Under the pieces are notes generated by a model that saw only the letters and a list, made by a program, of their open reading frames with translations, had not been told where the DNA came from and searched no databases. Positions 1 through 9,021 of a stretch of DNA of 64,000 nucleotides are shown here, piece after piece. The DNA comes from Bdellovibrionales bacterium (GTDB lineage: Bacteria > Bdellovibrionota > Bdellovibrionia > Bdellovibrionales > Bdellovibrionaceae), in contig JADJOV010000023.1 in the NCBI GenBank assembly GCA_016713585.1, forward strand, positions 310,001 to 374,000, given 5' to 3'. The position numbers were made by a program, and so were the translations under genes. Numbering within the stretch: the first letter of the stretch is position 1; each line of letters opens with the position of its first letter.

Positions 1-1
1 C

Positions 2-987
2 GATCACAGCCTAAAGACCGGGCCTCACGGACTTCCTCTGATGGGTGGAGGGGATTGGAACGATGGCATGAATCATGTGGAATCGGTGGTCAGGGCGAAA
101 GTGTCTGGCTTGCATGGTTCTTGATTGCAAACCTTAAAAGCTTTGCTCCCTTAGCTCTGGCGCGTGGTGAACCCCAAAGAAGTCAAATCTGGTCAAAACA
201 TCGGGAGGAGCTCATTGCCTCAACCGAAAAAAATGGTTGGGACGGCTCTTGGTATCGAAGAGCCTATTACGACGATGGGACTCCCTTGGGGGCCGCGGAA
301 AATACCGAATGTCAAATTGATTCCCTAGCCCAAACCTGGGCGATTATCTCTGGAGCTGGCAATTCAGATCGGGCCCAGACAGCCATGCAATCCGTCTATG
401 AACACTTGGTCAATATTAGTGATGAAATTATTTTATTGTTTTCCCCACCCTTCAAACACACACCTCTAGATCCAGGCTATATCAAAGGCTACTTGCCTGG
501 CGTGCGCGAGAATGGTGGGCAGTATACACACGCAGCAAGTTGGGTCGTCATTGCCACGGCCCTCCTTGGTCAGCGAAAGCGAGCCTTTGAACTATTTTCG
601 TTTTTGAATCCTGTCAATCATACACTAGATATAGCACGCACCAATTGCTACAAACTAGAGCCTTATGTCTTAGCCGGCGACATATACTCAAATTTGCAAA
701 ATGTGGGGCGAGGTGGTTGGAGCTGGTACACGGGAGCGTCCGGCTGGATGTATCGGGCAGGTGTTGAATACATTCTGGGCTTCCAAGTTGCTGGAAATGA
801 AGTGAGCCTCTGCCCATGTGTTCCACCCGATTGGACTAAATTCAGTATTAGCTATCGTTACGGAAAGTCGACTTTTCACTTCGAAGTCACTCTAAGTCCA
901 GATTCCGGTCCAGAAAAAAAAATCGAGGCTCAAAAATTCTCCCTTATCGATGACGGAGAAATTCACAGGATTCTAGTTGTCTTTTGA
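2..987 (+). CDS. GH94-type glucan phosphorylase / cyclic beta-1,2-glucan synthase, C-terminal end (frameshifted, 5' partial)
   Basis: Enters from the left edge. The frame starting at base 2 reads a typical GH94 catalytic stretch containing GGGDWNDGMNHV; the downstream frame then carries GQGESVWLAWFL, PLDPGYIKGY, ENGGQYTHAA and GWSWYTGASGWMYRAG. These motifs are the hallmark of the C-terminal phosphorylase part of NdvB/ChvB cyclic beta-1,2-glucan synthases and related GH94 enzymes, which act on periplasmic or cell-envelope glucans. The two frames join near base 79, where one extra G would give NHVGIGGQGES, so a missing G in a GG run is the simplest explanation. Only about 325 residues are inside the window, so NdvB-size synthase and a short stand-alone GH94 phosphorylase cannot be told apart. 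Confidence 0.85.
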   Translation, partial: SQPKDRASRTSSDGWRGLERWHESCGIGGQGESVWLAWFLIANLKSFAPLALARGEPQRSQIWSKHREELIASTEKNGWDGSWYRRAYYDDGTPLGAAENTECQIDSLAQTWAIISGAGNSDRAQTAMQSVYEHLVNISDEIILLFSPPFKHTPLDPGYIKGYLPGVRENGGQYTHAASWVVIATALLGQRKRAFELFSFLNPVNHTLDIARTNCYKLEPYVLAGDIYSNLQNVGRGGWSWYTGASGWMYRAGVEYILGFQVAGNEVSLCPCVPPDWTKFSISYRYGKSTFHFEVTLSPDSGPEKKIEAQKFSLIDDGEIHRILVVF

Positions 988-1138
988 GTATTCGTATTTG
1001 TCCCATCAATCCAAATATTCCCCACGAAAGTGAAATAGTATCCCTGAAACCCATTCAATGGGCTAACGACAGAGGTTTGTGTTTTGCAGAGATCAAAGAG
1101 ATGTAGCGTCCTAAATAATCTTTAAATCGGAGAACAAT

Positions 1139-1659
1139 ATGAAAGCAATGTCTTCACTCTTTATCACAATCCTTCTGAGCTGCTTTGCTCAGGCCGCAAA
1201 TGTTTCATCGACAAAACACCCAGTTGTCACAAACTCAGAAAAAACTGATCAGTTCGGAGTTGGACTCTCGGTGGGAAGTCTGTCGGGGCTTTCGGCCCAG
1301 TATTGGTTGGATAACGAACGAACTCTGAATGGAACCTTTGCCGCTGCGAACGGGAACACGGCAGTCTCAGTCGCCCATTTATGGCTTTTTCATGGCGCCT
1401 TTGCCAACAGCGGTAGTCAAGGGAACGCTTTTGCCCCTTACGTTGGGGTCGGAGCGATCGGAGCCTCCGGTACCCATTCCGACTACTTCACCCGCGACAA
1501 TGAAAACTTTGCGTTTGCAGCCCAAGTGCCCTTAGGTTTGGAATTTTGCCTAGCCCTGAACGATTCGACATCTTCATCGAGATTGCGCCAAGCATAGAAA
1601 TCACTCCGGCCTCCGCTGGCTTTGTGACAGCCAATCTCGGAGCTCGTTTCTATTTCTAA
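1139..1659 (+). CDS. Small outer-membrane beta-barrel protein (frameshifted near 1545)
   Basis: ATG at 1139 begins a clear signal peptide ending near AQAA. The mature part has alternating hydrophobic strands such as FGVGLSVGSLSGLSAQYWL and APYVGVGAIGASG, typical of small 8-strand outer-membrane barrels. The first frame ends at 1597 with an atypical tail, but a one-base shift near 1545 continues the barrel as SPERFDIFIEIAPSIEITP and ends ...GARFYF at 1657-1659, the terminal aromatic signature of outer-membrane proteins. About 173 residues in total. Function beyond membrane location is not visible. Confidence 0.6.
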
Positions 1660-1750
1660 GAAATCAAGATTTTAAGTTGATGAGGATTGCGAAAGCAGAA
1701 GGACTATTTACCGGCTCGCCAGAATACAAAGCTATGCAGCCCCCCGAACT

Positions 1751-2215
1751 TTGCAATCATATTTGAATACATCGATTCTAAGAACCGGAAAATTTGATAA
1801 TCAAGGCTCCTCCCAACCATGGACCTGGGCCTGGACAACTGACGCTCATTCTTTTGAGATATGGCGGCCAAATGGAATTTGCCTCAGACTAGATACAGCG
1901 AGCTCCCTAAAAATATTTGGATTTCGTGAATATACTTTAAGGGCGCCGGTATCTATTTCAATCGGAAAAACAGGACCTGTCTCTTACGGTTTGATTGGAT
2001 TGAATTCAGATGGCTCAACGATCAGCCTGATTAAAGACACCTATCCCTTTTTTGATGCCAACTTCAATTCAACCTATGATGGACTATTCGAGGACGAAGA
2101 TTTCTACCCCCATCAAGAAATGGGACGCGAGCTGGCTTCTAGACTAAAGATTCCTTTTGACTCCCAAATCGCCCTCTGGCCGAACGACAACACTCAAATC
2201 AACCGCAGACAATGA
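1751..2215 (+). CDS. Hypothetical protein
   Basis: Open frame of about 154 residues from a TTG at 1751; I do not recognise a family. It has many Trp/Thr near the N-terminus, a hydrophobic middle and a Phe/Asp-rich segment (FFDANFNSTYDGLFEDEDF). An ATG at 1680 opens a different frame (MRIAKAEGLFTGSPEY) that runs to about 1765, so the true start may lie at 1680 with a one-base break near 1745. No signal peptide. The 270 bases that follow (2216-2484) show no gene. Confidence 0.35.
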   Translation: MQSYLNTSILRTGKFDNQGSSQPWTWAWTTDAHSFEIWRPNGICLRLDTASSLKIFGFREYTLRAPVSISIGKTGPVSYGLIGLNSDGSTISLIKDTYPFFDANFNSTYDGLFEDEDFYPHQEMGRELASRLKIPFDSQIALWPNDNTQINRRQ

Positions 2216-2484
2216 GCAGAAACTCGATATCGACCCAATCCAAAACCTATTGTTTTTCTTATGCTCTGAAATATTTTTTTTTAAAATATAACTGTTTTCA
2301 AATGAGTACTGATTGATTTATAGTTAACATTTACTAAACAACTGGCGAGGCGATTAAATTTACAAAGAAAAATTGCGAATGGGCTTGCAATTAAGCAGTC
2401 ATTGGCGTATTTCGCTGTCCACGTAGGTGAATCCTGACTGGTTGGGTCTACCCGATCCCCGCTACCATTTAATTTTGGAAATTT

Positions 2485-2910
2485 TTACTGAATCACTTTC
2501 CTTTTGAAAGAATACAATTCCAGTTTTTCTTTACCATAGAACTCACTTGAAAAACACAAATAGAGCTCGTATTTTTCAGACTCAAGACCTTCAACCAACT
2601 CAATTGTATCTGAATTACAAAGCTGTGCTGGAGAAATTGGAAGCTGGGTATCGAACATTACGACGAAACGCCTAGCTTCATCTATTCCCAAATTACTAGT
2701 CAATTGTTTTGACATACAGTTGAGTCGCTCACTTTCCACCCGCACACTTTTGCACTGAAGAAATTGGGAAAATGTTCCTTGAGCTAAAGTGACGTCATAG
2801 TTGGCTGGCTTTCGTCTTTGATTCGGCTTTGTCTTTGCTATTAAATCAGAGGAAATAAAAAAACAAAGAATGGAAATTAACCCAATAGGTATTGTTTTTG
2901 ACGATTTCAT
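2485..2910 (-). CDS. Secreted hypothetical protein
   Basis: 141 residues with a strong N-terminal signal peptide (hydrophobic ISILCFFI, cleavage near LIAKT). The mature part has four Cys residues (positions near 53, 65, 98 and 119) that could form two disulfides. Its ATG overlaps the TGA of the upstream gene (ATGA at 2907-2910), so the two are translationally coupled and probably act together in the periplasm. No known domain recognised. Confidence 0.55.
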   Translation of the reverse strand: MKSSKTIPIGLISILCFFISSDLIAKTKPNQRRKPANYDVTLAQGTFSQFLQCKSVRVESERLNCMSKQLTSNLGIDEARRFVVMFDTQLPISPAQLCNSDTIELVEGLESEKYELYLCFSSEFYGKEKLELYSFKRKVIQ

Positions 2911-3989
2911 TTGTCGACCCGCTCCCCATTGAAGAATTCTTTCACAGCATTTACTTTATCGCGCACAAGAATTTTTCCAACTTCAACCGCTCCGCCACTT
3001 TTAAGCGCATTCTTCACATTTTCCCAATCATGCGGACGCCCTTCTTCAACCTGAGAAAATTTAGAGTTAGGATTCAGGCAAAGAGGCGAAAGTAAAGCCT
3101 GTTGAACATCTTTGGAGATTTTTAAATATTTCGCTGATAATTTTTTGCATTCTGACACGTCCATTGGACATTTCAGACCTCGCTCTGACATATTCGTCCG
3201 AACTTGTTGAGCCATCGTCTCATCTGCAAAACTGGAACAGTTTATTGATTCATTCCAAGAAGCATCAACATATTTTCTTATATCAAATTGTCTATTTACA
3301 GTGACCTTCCCATCTTTACAGGTCAAGTAGGGCTTAGGTCCATCTAATAATTCTTTGTAAAACCCAAAGCCAGCCCAATTCGCCGATAAATCTCCGTAGG
3401 ATTTAACATAAGAACCCGTGAGACCCCAGCCTACATGTTCTTGATGAACGTTATGAAGAAGCGCCTCTGCATCAGTGGGCTTTGAAGTTGGGCCCGTTCC
3501 GCCTTCATAATAATCCCAAATTAGTCCACCATTTCCTAAAAAATGATCTACCTTGTCTACACCCATCAAAACGCCACCAACGTTTATTCGAGAAGCACAA
3601 CATCCACGTATATTTGTCTTACCATAGATTGATTTTTCTCTTGACGCTCCACTCAGCATTTCGACAGGCGATTTTGACTGGGGGGTCAAAGTCGTTCGAC
3701 GCACTTCACTCGGTGAAGCGTGTCGAAGTAAATTGCCAGTTTTGCTAAAATTCTTGTCTAACTCATATAAAATAGCCTTTTTGATCCTGGCTCTCTCGCA
3801 TTTAAAATTATCCGACGAGTTTAAATAACTCGCTACATTCTGAAGTTGCGAATCAACAGTCTCATTTATAGCGGCTGCGGAGTCGATTAGCGACACCTCA
3901 GACATCAAAAAATCGTCCACTTCCTCACCCAAAGAAGGGAGGGCCAAAATAAACAAAAGGAAAACCGAATATCTTCGCAATGACCTCAT
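2907..3989 (-). CDS. Secreted hypothetical protein with DKVDHF motif
   Basis: 360 residues with a cleavable signal peptide (FLLFILALPSLG). Around residues 145-215 it contains KVDHFLGNGGLIWDYYEGG and later SYGDLSANWAGFGFYKELL, a pattern I associate with a poorly characterised secreted family of Bdellovibrio-type bacteria, in which a D-K-x-x-H-F core precedes a Y-G-D-x-x-A-N-x-x-G stretch. The paired Cys residues (GCCASR, TCKDGK, NCSSF, KCPMD) suggest disulfides. Catalytic activity cannot be assigned. It is the first gene of a coupled pair with the downstream 141-residue secreted protein. Confidence 0.6.
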   Translation of the reverse strand: MRSLRRYSVFLLFILALPSLGEEVDDFLMSEVSLIDSAAAINETVDSQLQNVASYLNSSDNFKCERARIKKAILYELDKNFSKTGNLLRHASPSEVRRTTLTPQSKSPVEMLSGASREKSIYGKTNIRGCCASRINVGGVLMGVDKVDHFLGNGGLIWDYYEGGTGPTSKPTDAEALLHNVHQEHVGWGLTGSYVKSYGDLSANWAGFGFYKELLDGPKPYLTCKDGKVTVNRQFDIRKYVDASWNESINCSSFADETMAQQVRTNMSERGLKCPMDVSECKKLSAKYLKISKDVQQALLSPLCLNPNSKFSQVEEGRPHDWENVKNALKSGGAVEVGKILVRDKVNAVKEFFNGERVDK

Positions 3990-4474
3990 AGAGTAAGTCT
4001 ATTGCATCCCGCTGGAATAAACAATCAATTCAGGAGTTCTTTTACTTTAATGGACCTACGGCCATTTGTACTGAACGGCAGATTTGCAAAAAACAATAAC
4101 TACGCCAGTGGGCACCCCCATGACTTCGCAACGAGATGTGACGGCGCGGAACAGCGGGAGTGAAGGCTGGTGCATTGAAGGACTTAATAATCTTCCCTTT
4201 CCTCAAGCTAAATTTGTTAAGAAAGCTGGGTGACGGGGAATCAAATTATTGTTTTTCGGCCAGTGAGGGTTCAAGACTTAGGATTGATATCTCAGGGCGC
4301 TATCACAAAGAACAGTGACGATCACTCGCTTTCGCCCATCCGCAGTTTTGGGATTGACCAATAGTGATCCTTCCTACTAAAACGGACTCCTAAATTATTA
4401 CAGGATGGTGTATAGGGTGCCGGCCAAAGGATTGAAGTCAAAATTCAAACCAAGATCAAGGTCGAACATAAGAT
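3990..4474. other. Intergenic stretch with no recognisable gene
   Basis: 485 bases with stops in all frames at short intervals and no RNA-like fold I could trust. It must hold the promoter of the minus-strand secreted pair ending at 3989. I see nothing else in it. Confidence 0.4.
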
Positions 4475-4734
4475 TTAGATAAATTTTGAAAGGGCCTCAA
4501 AGAGTTCTGCGAAAGGCAAAACATGGCAGTTGGGAAAACTAACTTCACTTTTCTTTGGTGAAACCGTCCACTGCTCGACTATATTTAGTTTGAGTGACTC
4601 GAGCAGTTTCAATTGTGTCATTGAATAATCCCGAGGTGTGGCTTTCACTTCAAGGCTAATGAATTTCTTGTTTGGCATTTCAATCAAAAAATCAACCTCA
4701 ACTTTTTCAGAATTGTCTTTTACCGTACGTGAAT
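4475..4734 (-). pseudogene. C-terminal remnant of a DUF4143-type AAA ATPase
   Basis: The minus frame reads VKDNSEKVEVDFLIEMP followed by KKFISLEVKATPR and a ~45-residue tail. The E-V-D-F-L-I-E ... L-E-V-K core is the PD-(D/E)XK-like C-terminal domain found in DUF4143 ATPases, which usually have an AAA domain of ~200 residues in front. Here the frame is cut off at about 4734, immediately behind the stop of the HEPN gene, so the whole ATPase part is missing. It is a relic next to a toxin-antitoxin pair and was probably truncated by a deletion. Confidence 0.6.
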
Positions 4735-4741
4735 TTCGTTG

Positions 4742-5038
4742 TTAAGGTGTAGACTTTTCGGGCCCCAGAATTTGATGTGCCCAAGATAGAATTTTACCAG
4801 CCAATTGAATACAATTTTGAAAGTCATCATGGCTGAGCTCTTCGCTACCTTCCTCGTATTTTCGTATGGTGGCATACTGGGAAAGGGACCCCAAGAGAAA
4901 AGCATCAGGTTGTGACACATTTTCAGGACGTCCGATTTTTGCTGCACAGAGCGCCTTGGCTGAATCAAGGTCCCCTTGCGCAATACGAGCTAGTTCATAA
5001 GCATATTTTTTTTTATATTTTTTCGCGAGAGGGCCCAT
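4742..5038 (-). CDS. HEPN-domain protein (putative toxin), internally shortened
   Basis: 98 residues. The N-terminus has YELARIAQGDLDSAKAL and the C-terminus LGSLSQYATIRKYEEG followed by SWAHQIL, the opening and closing helices of HEPN proteins that pair with MNT nucleotidyltransferases. Members I know are about 125-135 residues and carry, between R-P-E-N and the S-x-x-A-T-x-R-x-Y-E-E segment, a helix pair with an A-Q-Q-x-x-E-K-x-x-K core. Here PENVSQPDAF jumps almost directly to the last helices, so roughly 35 residues are absent and no Rx4-6H RNase motif is visible. The start overlaps the MNT gene by 26 bases. It may be inactive or only a remnant. Confidence 0.65.
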   Translation of the reverse strand: MGPLAKKYKKKYAYELARIAQGDLDSAKALCAAKIGRPENVSQPDAFLLGSLSQYATIRKYEEGSEELSHDDFQNCIQLAGKILSWAHQILGPEKSTP

Positions 5039-5396
5039 TCAACCTCCAGGTCGGATGTAATTCGATGCCAGATTCTTTAATATCAAAACAAACTCCACCA
5101 ACTTCGCTTTTTCTAAGGTAATCACTCCGCCTAAAAACAAGAAGATCTAATGGCCATTGTGACAAACGACCGGTCTCATAGACTCTCTGCAAAAAAATTT
5201 TCGGGCTGTCACCATCAGGGATAAGGACAGCGAGGTCGATGTCGGACTCTGCGGTAAAACGACCACTGACAAAGGAGCCAAAGATAAAAACCGAAGCCTG
5301 GGGTTGCACCAGAATGACTCTTTCGATGATTCCCTTCAAAAGTTTTTCCCAAAATGGATCGTCGGTCGATTGACGCCTCAGTCGAAGTAAAGACAT
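5013..5396 (-). CDS. MNT-type nucleotidyltransferase (antitoxin of HEPN/MNT pair)
   Basis: 127 residues. FIFGSFVSGRFTAESDID fits the minimal nucleotidyltransferase signature G-S-x10-D-x-D exactly, followed by LAVLIPDG. Proteins of this family transfer nucleotides (AMP) to the partner HEPN RNase and thereby neutralise it (type VII toxin-antitoxin). The gene lies upstream of, and overlaps, the HEPN gene, the usual order for this pair. The frame looks intact, in contrast to its partner. Confidence 0.8.
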   Translation of the reverse strand: MSLLRLRRQSTDDPFWEKLLKGIIERVILVQPQASVFIFGSFVSGRFTAESDIDLAVLIPDGDSPKIFLQRVYETGRLSQWPLDLLVFRRSDYLRKSEVGGVCFDIKESGIELHPTWRLNGPSREKI

Positions 5397-5481
5397 AGAT
5401 TTAGATACATCCTTTATTTACCACCAGTCAAACTCAGAAATCTGGCCACACGACCCATCTCAAGTTGGCAGTGCTCTCCCA

Positions 5482-6218
5482 TCATTTTGACGATGGCTTG
5501 ATTGCGGCCGTCGGCGTGGGCGTGGACTTAGGACCCTGATTCGGTCTTGGTTGCTGACCCCTGGGTTTGCCCTGATTCTGCGGCTGGTTTCGACCCTGCC
5601 TTCTGTTTTGATTCTGGCCTCGATTTTGCCCCTGATTCTGGTTCTGGTTCTGGTTTTGGTTCTGGTTCTGGTTTTGCCCCTGATTCTGGCTTTGACTCTG
5701 ATTTCGACCCTGACGTTGGCCGCGACTTTGCCCTTGGTTCTGTCCTTGGCCACCCAGCACGTTGGCCTGGGAAGAGGCAGATTCATCAGAAGCTTGAGAG
5801 CCCTGGGACGCCTGAGAATATTGCGAAGGTTGGGGTTTTTCTGTCAGCAAGAGCGTATCTTGCACCGCCGAAGATTCAGTTTGTTTTGCGGAACGGAAAC
5901 CACGAATTTTTTATTCTTTAGGTGCTCCTGATTTACCTGCTCGCTTAAATCAACGATCACTGGACCGAAGCAACGCACCTGGCAAGCTAGGCGCCGGTTA
6001 TCAATATAATAACTTGTCCCAATAACATTCAGTTCGGCCTTGGTCGGATGGGTCACAAAACCCTCCCCCGAAACAATACGCACTCGACATTCAGCGCAGG
6101 TCGCAGCCCCTTTGCAAAGTGACTTGATGACGATTTTATTCTCGGTAGCAATTTGCAAAATTGTTTTTTCAGGGGTGGCTTCAACCTCGATATCCATCGG
6201 CATAAATTTTATTTTCAT
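5482..6218 (-). CDS. 2Fe-2S ferredoxin with long Q/N-rich tail (frameshifted near 5866)
   Basis: Residues 1-110 form an adrenodoxin/plant-type ferredoxin: cluster ligands in CKGAATCAEC (C-x5-C-x2-C) and a fourth Cys in RRLACQVRC. It should carry one 2Fe-2S cluster for electron transfer in the cytoplasm. That frame ends at 5844, but a one-base shift at about 5866 opens into a frame reading VQDTLLLTEKPQPSQ and then about 100 residues made almost only of Gln, Asn, Gly and Arg, ending at 5482. I read this as one protein of about 245 residues with a disordered tail. The alternative is two genes, the second starting at GTG 5865. The ferredoxin ATG overlaps the tyrS stop (ATGA). Confidence 0.65.
5637..5700. 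repeat. Hexanucleotide tandem repeat encoding (QN)n
   Basis: Imperfect tandem GGTTCT/GGTTTT units (minus strand CAGAAC/CAAAAC) encode the uninterrupted NQNQ core of the ferredoxin tail. Such repeats change length easily by slippage; six-base units keep the frame. Confidence 0.7.
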
Positions 6219-7445
6219 TGAGTTCCCCCGCCGACCATGACTTTGATATATTTTTTCTTGCCCACCTTCAGAACAAAATGGGTTCCCGTCTTGAGTTCAA
6301 GTTTCAATTGAGGATCTGAAATTTTGACTTGATCAATCTGCACCCCGCCACCTTGAATTAAGCGCGCGGCCTCAGAGTTAGAGGCAGCAAAGCCAACCTT
6401 AACCATCAAATGCACAAGAGGCATTGAACAAGTCACCGAGAGTGCATACTCCCCAATTTCATCGGGCAAGCCTTTGTCCACAAAGATTCGATTAAACTCC
6501 TCTTCGGCGTGGACCGCCGCCTGTGAAGAATGAAATCGAGAAACCAAAAACTTAGCCAAATTGACCTTCACTTCCCGAGGATGCTGAAGTCCTTGCTCCA
6601 CACGACTTTGAAGATTTTTAACTTCCTGGGGCGACAAATCTGTCAGCAGCTGATAAAAACGAAACATTAACTCGTCAGAAACCCTCATGGTCTTTCCAAA
6701 CATATCCTTTGGACTGTCCACGACAGAAATATAGTTATCCAGGGATTTTGACATTTTCTGAACCCCATCAAGTCCTTCAAGGATTGGCATCGTGAGCACA
6801 CACTGAGGCTCTTGCCCGTAGTGACTTTGCAGATCTCGACCAACAAGTAAATTAAAAGTTTGATCAGTTCCGCCAAGTTCAATATCCGAGTGCAAGGCCA
6901 CTGAATCACAGCCCTGGAGTGAGTGGGTACAAAAATTCATGAATAGCTATGGGAACTCCGCCCTTGTATCTTTTTGAAAAATCATCGCGCTCAAGCATCC
7001 GAGCGACTGTGTACTTGGCCGACAACTTAATAAACTCTACACTTGTTAAAGGATTCAGCCATTTTGAATTATAAACAATTTCAGTTTTATCTGGATCTAA
7101 AATTTTGAAGATTTGTTTTGCATAAGTCTTGGCGTTTTCGGCAATCTCTTCTGGCGTCAATATAGGTCGAGTTTGATTTTTCCCAGAGGGATCACCAATC
7201 ATTGCTGTGAAGTCGCCAATCAAAAACAGAACATGATGCCCAAGCTCTTGAAACGTCCTGAGTTTATTGATCACCACGGTGTGGCCCAAATGAATGTCTG
7301 GACGATTGGGATCTGCCCCAAATTTAACCCGCAAGGGCTTTTTCTCCTGCTGACACTTTTTGAGCTTTTTCAATAGCTCTTCGCGACTAATCAGATCAGC
7401 CGCCCCAAAAGCAATTCGCTCTAGCTGTTCCTCGGGACTCATCAT
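6215..7445 (-). CDS. tyrS: Tyrosyl-tRNA synthetase (frameshifted at ~6926)
   Basis: Class I aminoacyl-tRNA synthetase that charges tRNA-Tyr. Seen: GADPNRPDIHLGH (HIGH-type motif near residue 50), GDFTAMIGDPSG, the tyrosine pocket stretch, GGTDQTFNLLVGR, QKMSKSLDN (KMSKS loop) and a C-terminal S4 RNA-binding domain (VKVGFAASNSEAARLIQGG). Total length about 410 residues is normal for this subtype. The frame breaks at ...HEFLYPL: removing one A at ~6926 restores YPLLQGCDSVAL. Since the enzyme is normally essential and only one copy is visible, this is most likely a sequencing insertion. It lies four bases after rny and overlaps the ferredoxin start, so the three genes form one transcript. Confidence 0.93.
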
Positions 7446-7451
7446 GACGAG

Positions 7452-9021
7452 TTACCTTGCCATTTCAACAGATCTAGTTTCTCTTACGACCGTGACCCGG
7501 AGTGGTCCAGCTTGAGGCACTTCACGTTCGATCTTGCGGGCAATATCACGGGTTAACATGATGGCTTGATCATCAGTCACCCGACTGCTCTCAACCAACA
7601 CACGAACTTCTTTACCGGCTTGCACGGCATAGGTTTTCAAGACTCCCTCAAAACTATTTCCGATGGATTCCAAATCCTCAAGGCGGTGGATATAGTTATC
7701 CATCTGTGGCCTTCGGGCCCCGGGTCGCAAGGTCGACAGAATATTTGCTGTGTGAACGATCCAGGCCACTAGACTCTGCGGCTTTTCATCGTCATGATGG
7801 GCGCGGATAGCATGACATATTTCTTCATTTTCACCAAATTTTCGGGCCGCCTCAGCCCCAACGATTGAATGACTTCCTTCCACGGTGTGTTCAATCGCAA
7901 GTCCAATATCATGAAGCAAACCCGCTCGACGGGCGATCTTAATATTGACACCCATTTCTCCGGCCAATAATCCCGCCAAGTAAGCGACTTCAAGACAATG
8001 ATTCAGAGTATTTTGCCCATGCGACACACGATACTTCAGAAGGCCCAAAAGACGAACGATTTCAGGATGCACGTTCAGCAGCCCTAACTCGACAAGAACC
8101 CGCTCCTTCTTCTTTGATCGATTTCATCAGATCAACTCGTTGCTTTTCAACGACCTCTTCAATTCGGGCTGGATGAACACGACCGTCTTCCATTAATTTT
8201 TCAATAGTCCGTTTCGCAAGCTCTCGGCGAACAGGGTCAAAGCCAGAAATAACGACTGCCTCTGGAGTATCATCCACAATTAGGTCAACCCCACATAGAG
8301 CCTCAAGAGTTCGAATATTTCGACCTTCACGTCCAATGATTTTGCCCTTCATCTCATCACTCGGCAGTGCCATCACACTGACGGTCCGCTCTGTGGTGTA
8401 TTCGGCCGCAAACCGAGAAAGTGCAACAGACAAGATTCGTTTGACCCTTCGGTCCGCGTCCTTATGGGCCTCTTCCTCAATGGCTGCAATCCGCTTGACA
8501 GACTCAAGTTTTGCTTCTTCTTCGAGGGCTTCAAGGAGATGTCTTTTTGCTTCATCAGCAGTTAATGTCGCAACAATTTCCAAGCGTTTCTGAAGCAACC
8601 GTTGGTCATCGTCTGCCTTTTTCTCGAGATCTTTCACCCGGTGTTCGCCAATTGCAATCTTCTCCTCACGGTCCTTGAGGGACCTCAGAAATTTCTCGTT
8701 CTCGTCAAGCTTCTGTTTGAGCTGATCATCCATTTCTTTGAGTCGTCGATCCAGCTGAGACTCTTTGTTCTTCAGCTGGCTCTTCTGTTTATTGATATCC
8801 AACTCGACATTCTTGCGCGCCCGACCCTCAAAATCTTTAGCTTTTGTCTCAGAATCTTTTTTAAGTCTGATAGCTTCTGATTTCGCCTTATTAAGAATTC
8901 GGTCGGCCTCATTTTGGGCTGATTTTTTCTTCGCATCATCTTGAATTTTTTTGGTGAAAAAGGTCACAATTCCACCCAAAAGAATTCCCACAACGGCCGT
9001 TATCACATAAATCATTTCCAA
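7452..9021 (-). CDS. rny: Ribonuclease Y (frameshifted at ~8101)
   Basis: Membrane-anchored endoribonuclease that starts mRNA decay. Order of parts: N-terminal membrane helix (VITAVVGILLGGIVTFF), a ~180-residue Lys/Glu-rich coiled coil, a KH domain with GKIIGREGRNIRTLE, and an HD phosphohydrolase domain with AGLLHDIG and IRAHHDDEKPQS. Length about 523 residues matches the family. The frame breaks between KSIKEEG and RVLVELGLLNVHPEI; one base too many (or two too few) at ~8101 explains it. Directly follows the ZapA/5-FCL gene without a gap and precedes tyrS. Confidence 0.93.

Noticed and set aside
5547..5931. Long plus-strand frames opposite the Q/N repeat
   Set aside because: They are the mirror of the low-complexity repeat (Leu/Val- or Asp/Ser/Gly-only) and lie opposite the ferredoxin gene.
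8336..8593. Plus-strand Ser/Ala-rich frame opposite rny
   Set aside because: Shadow of the coiled coil and KH coding sequence on the minus strand.
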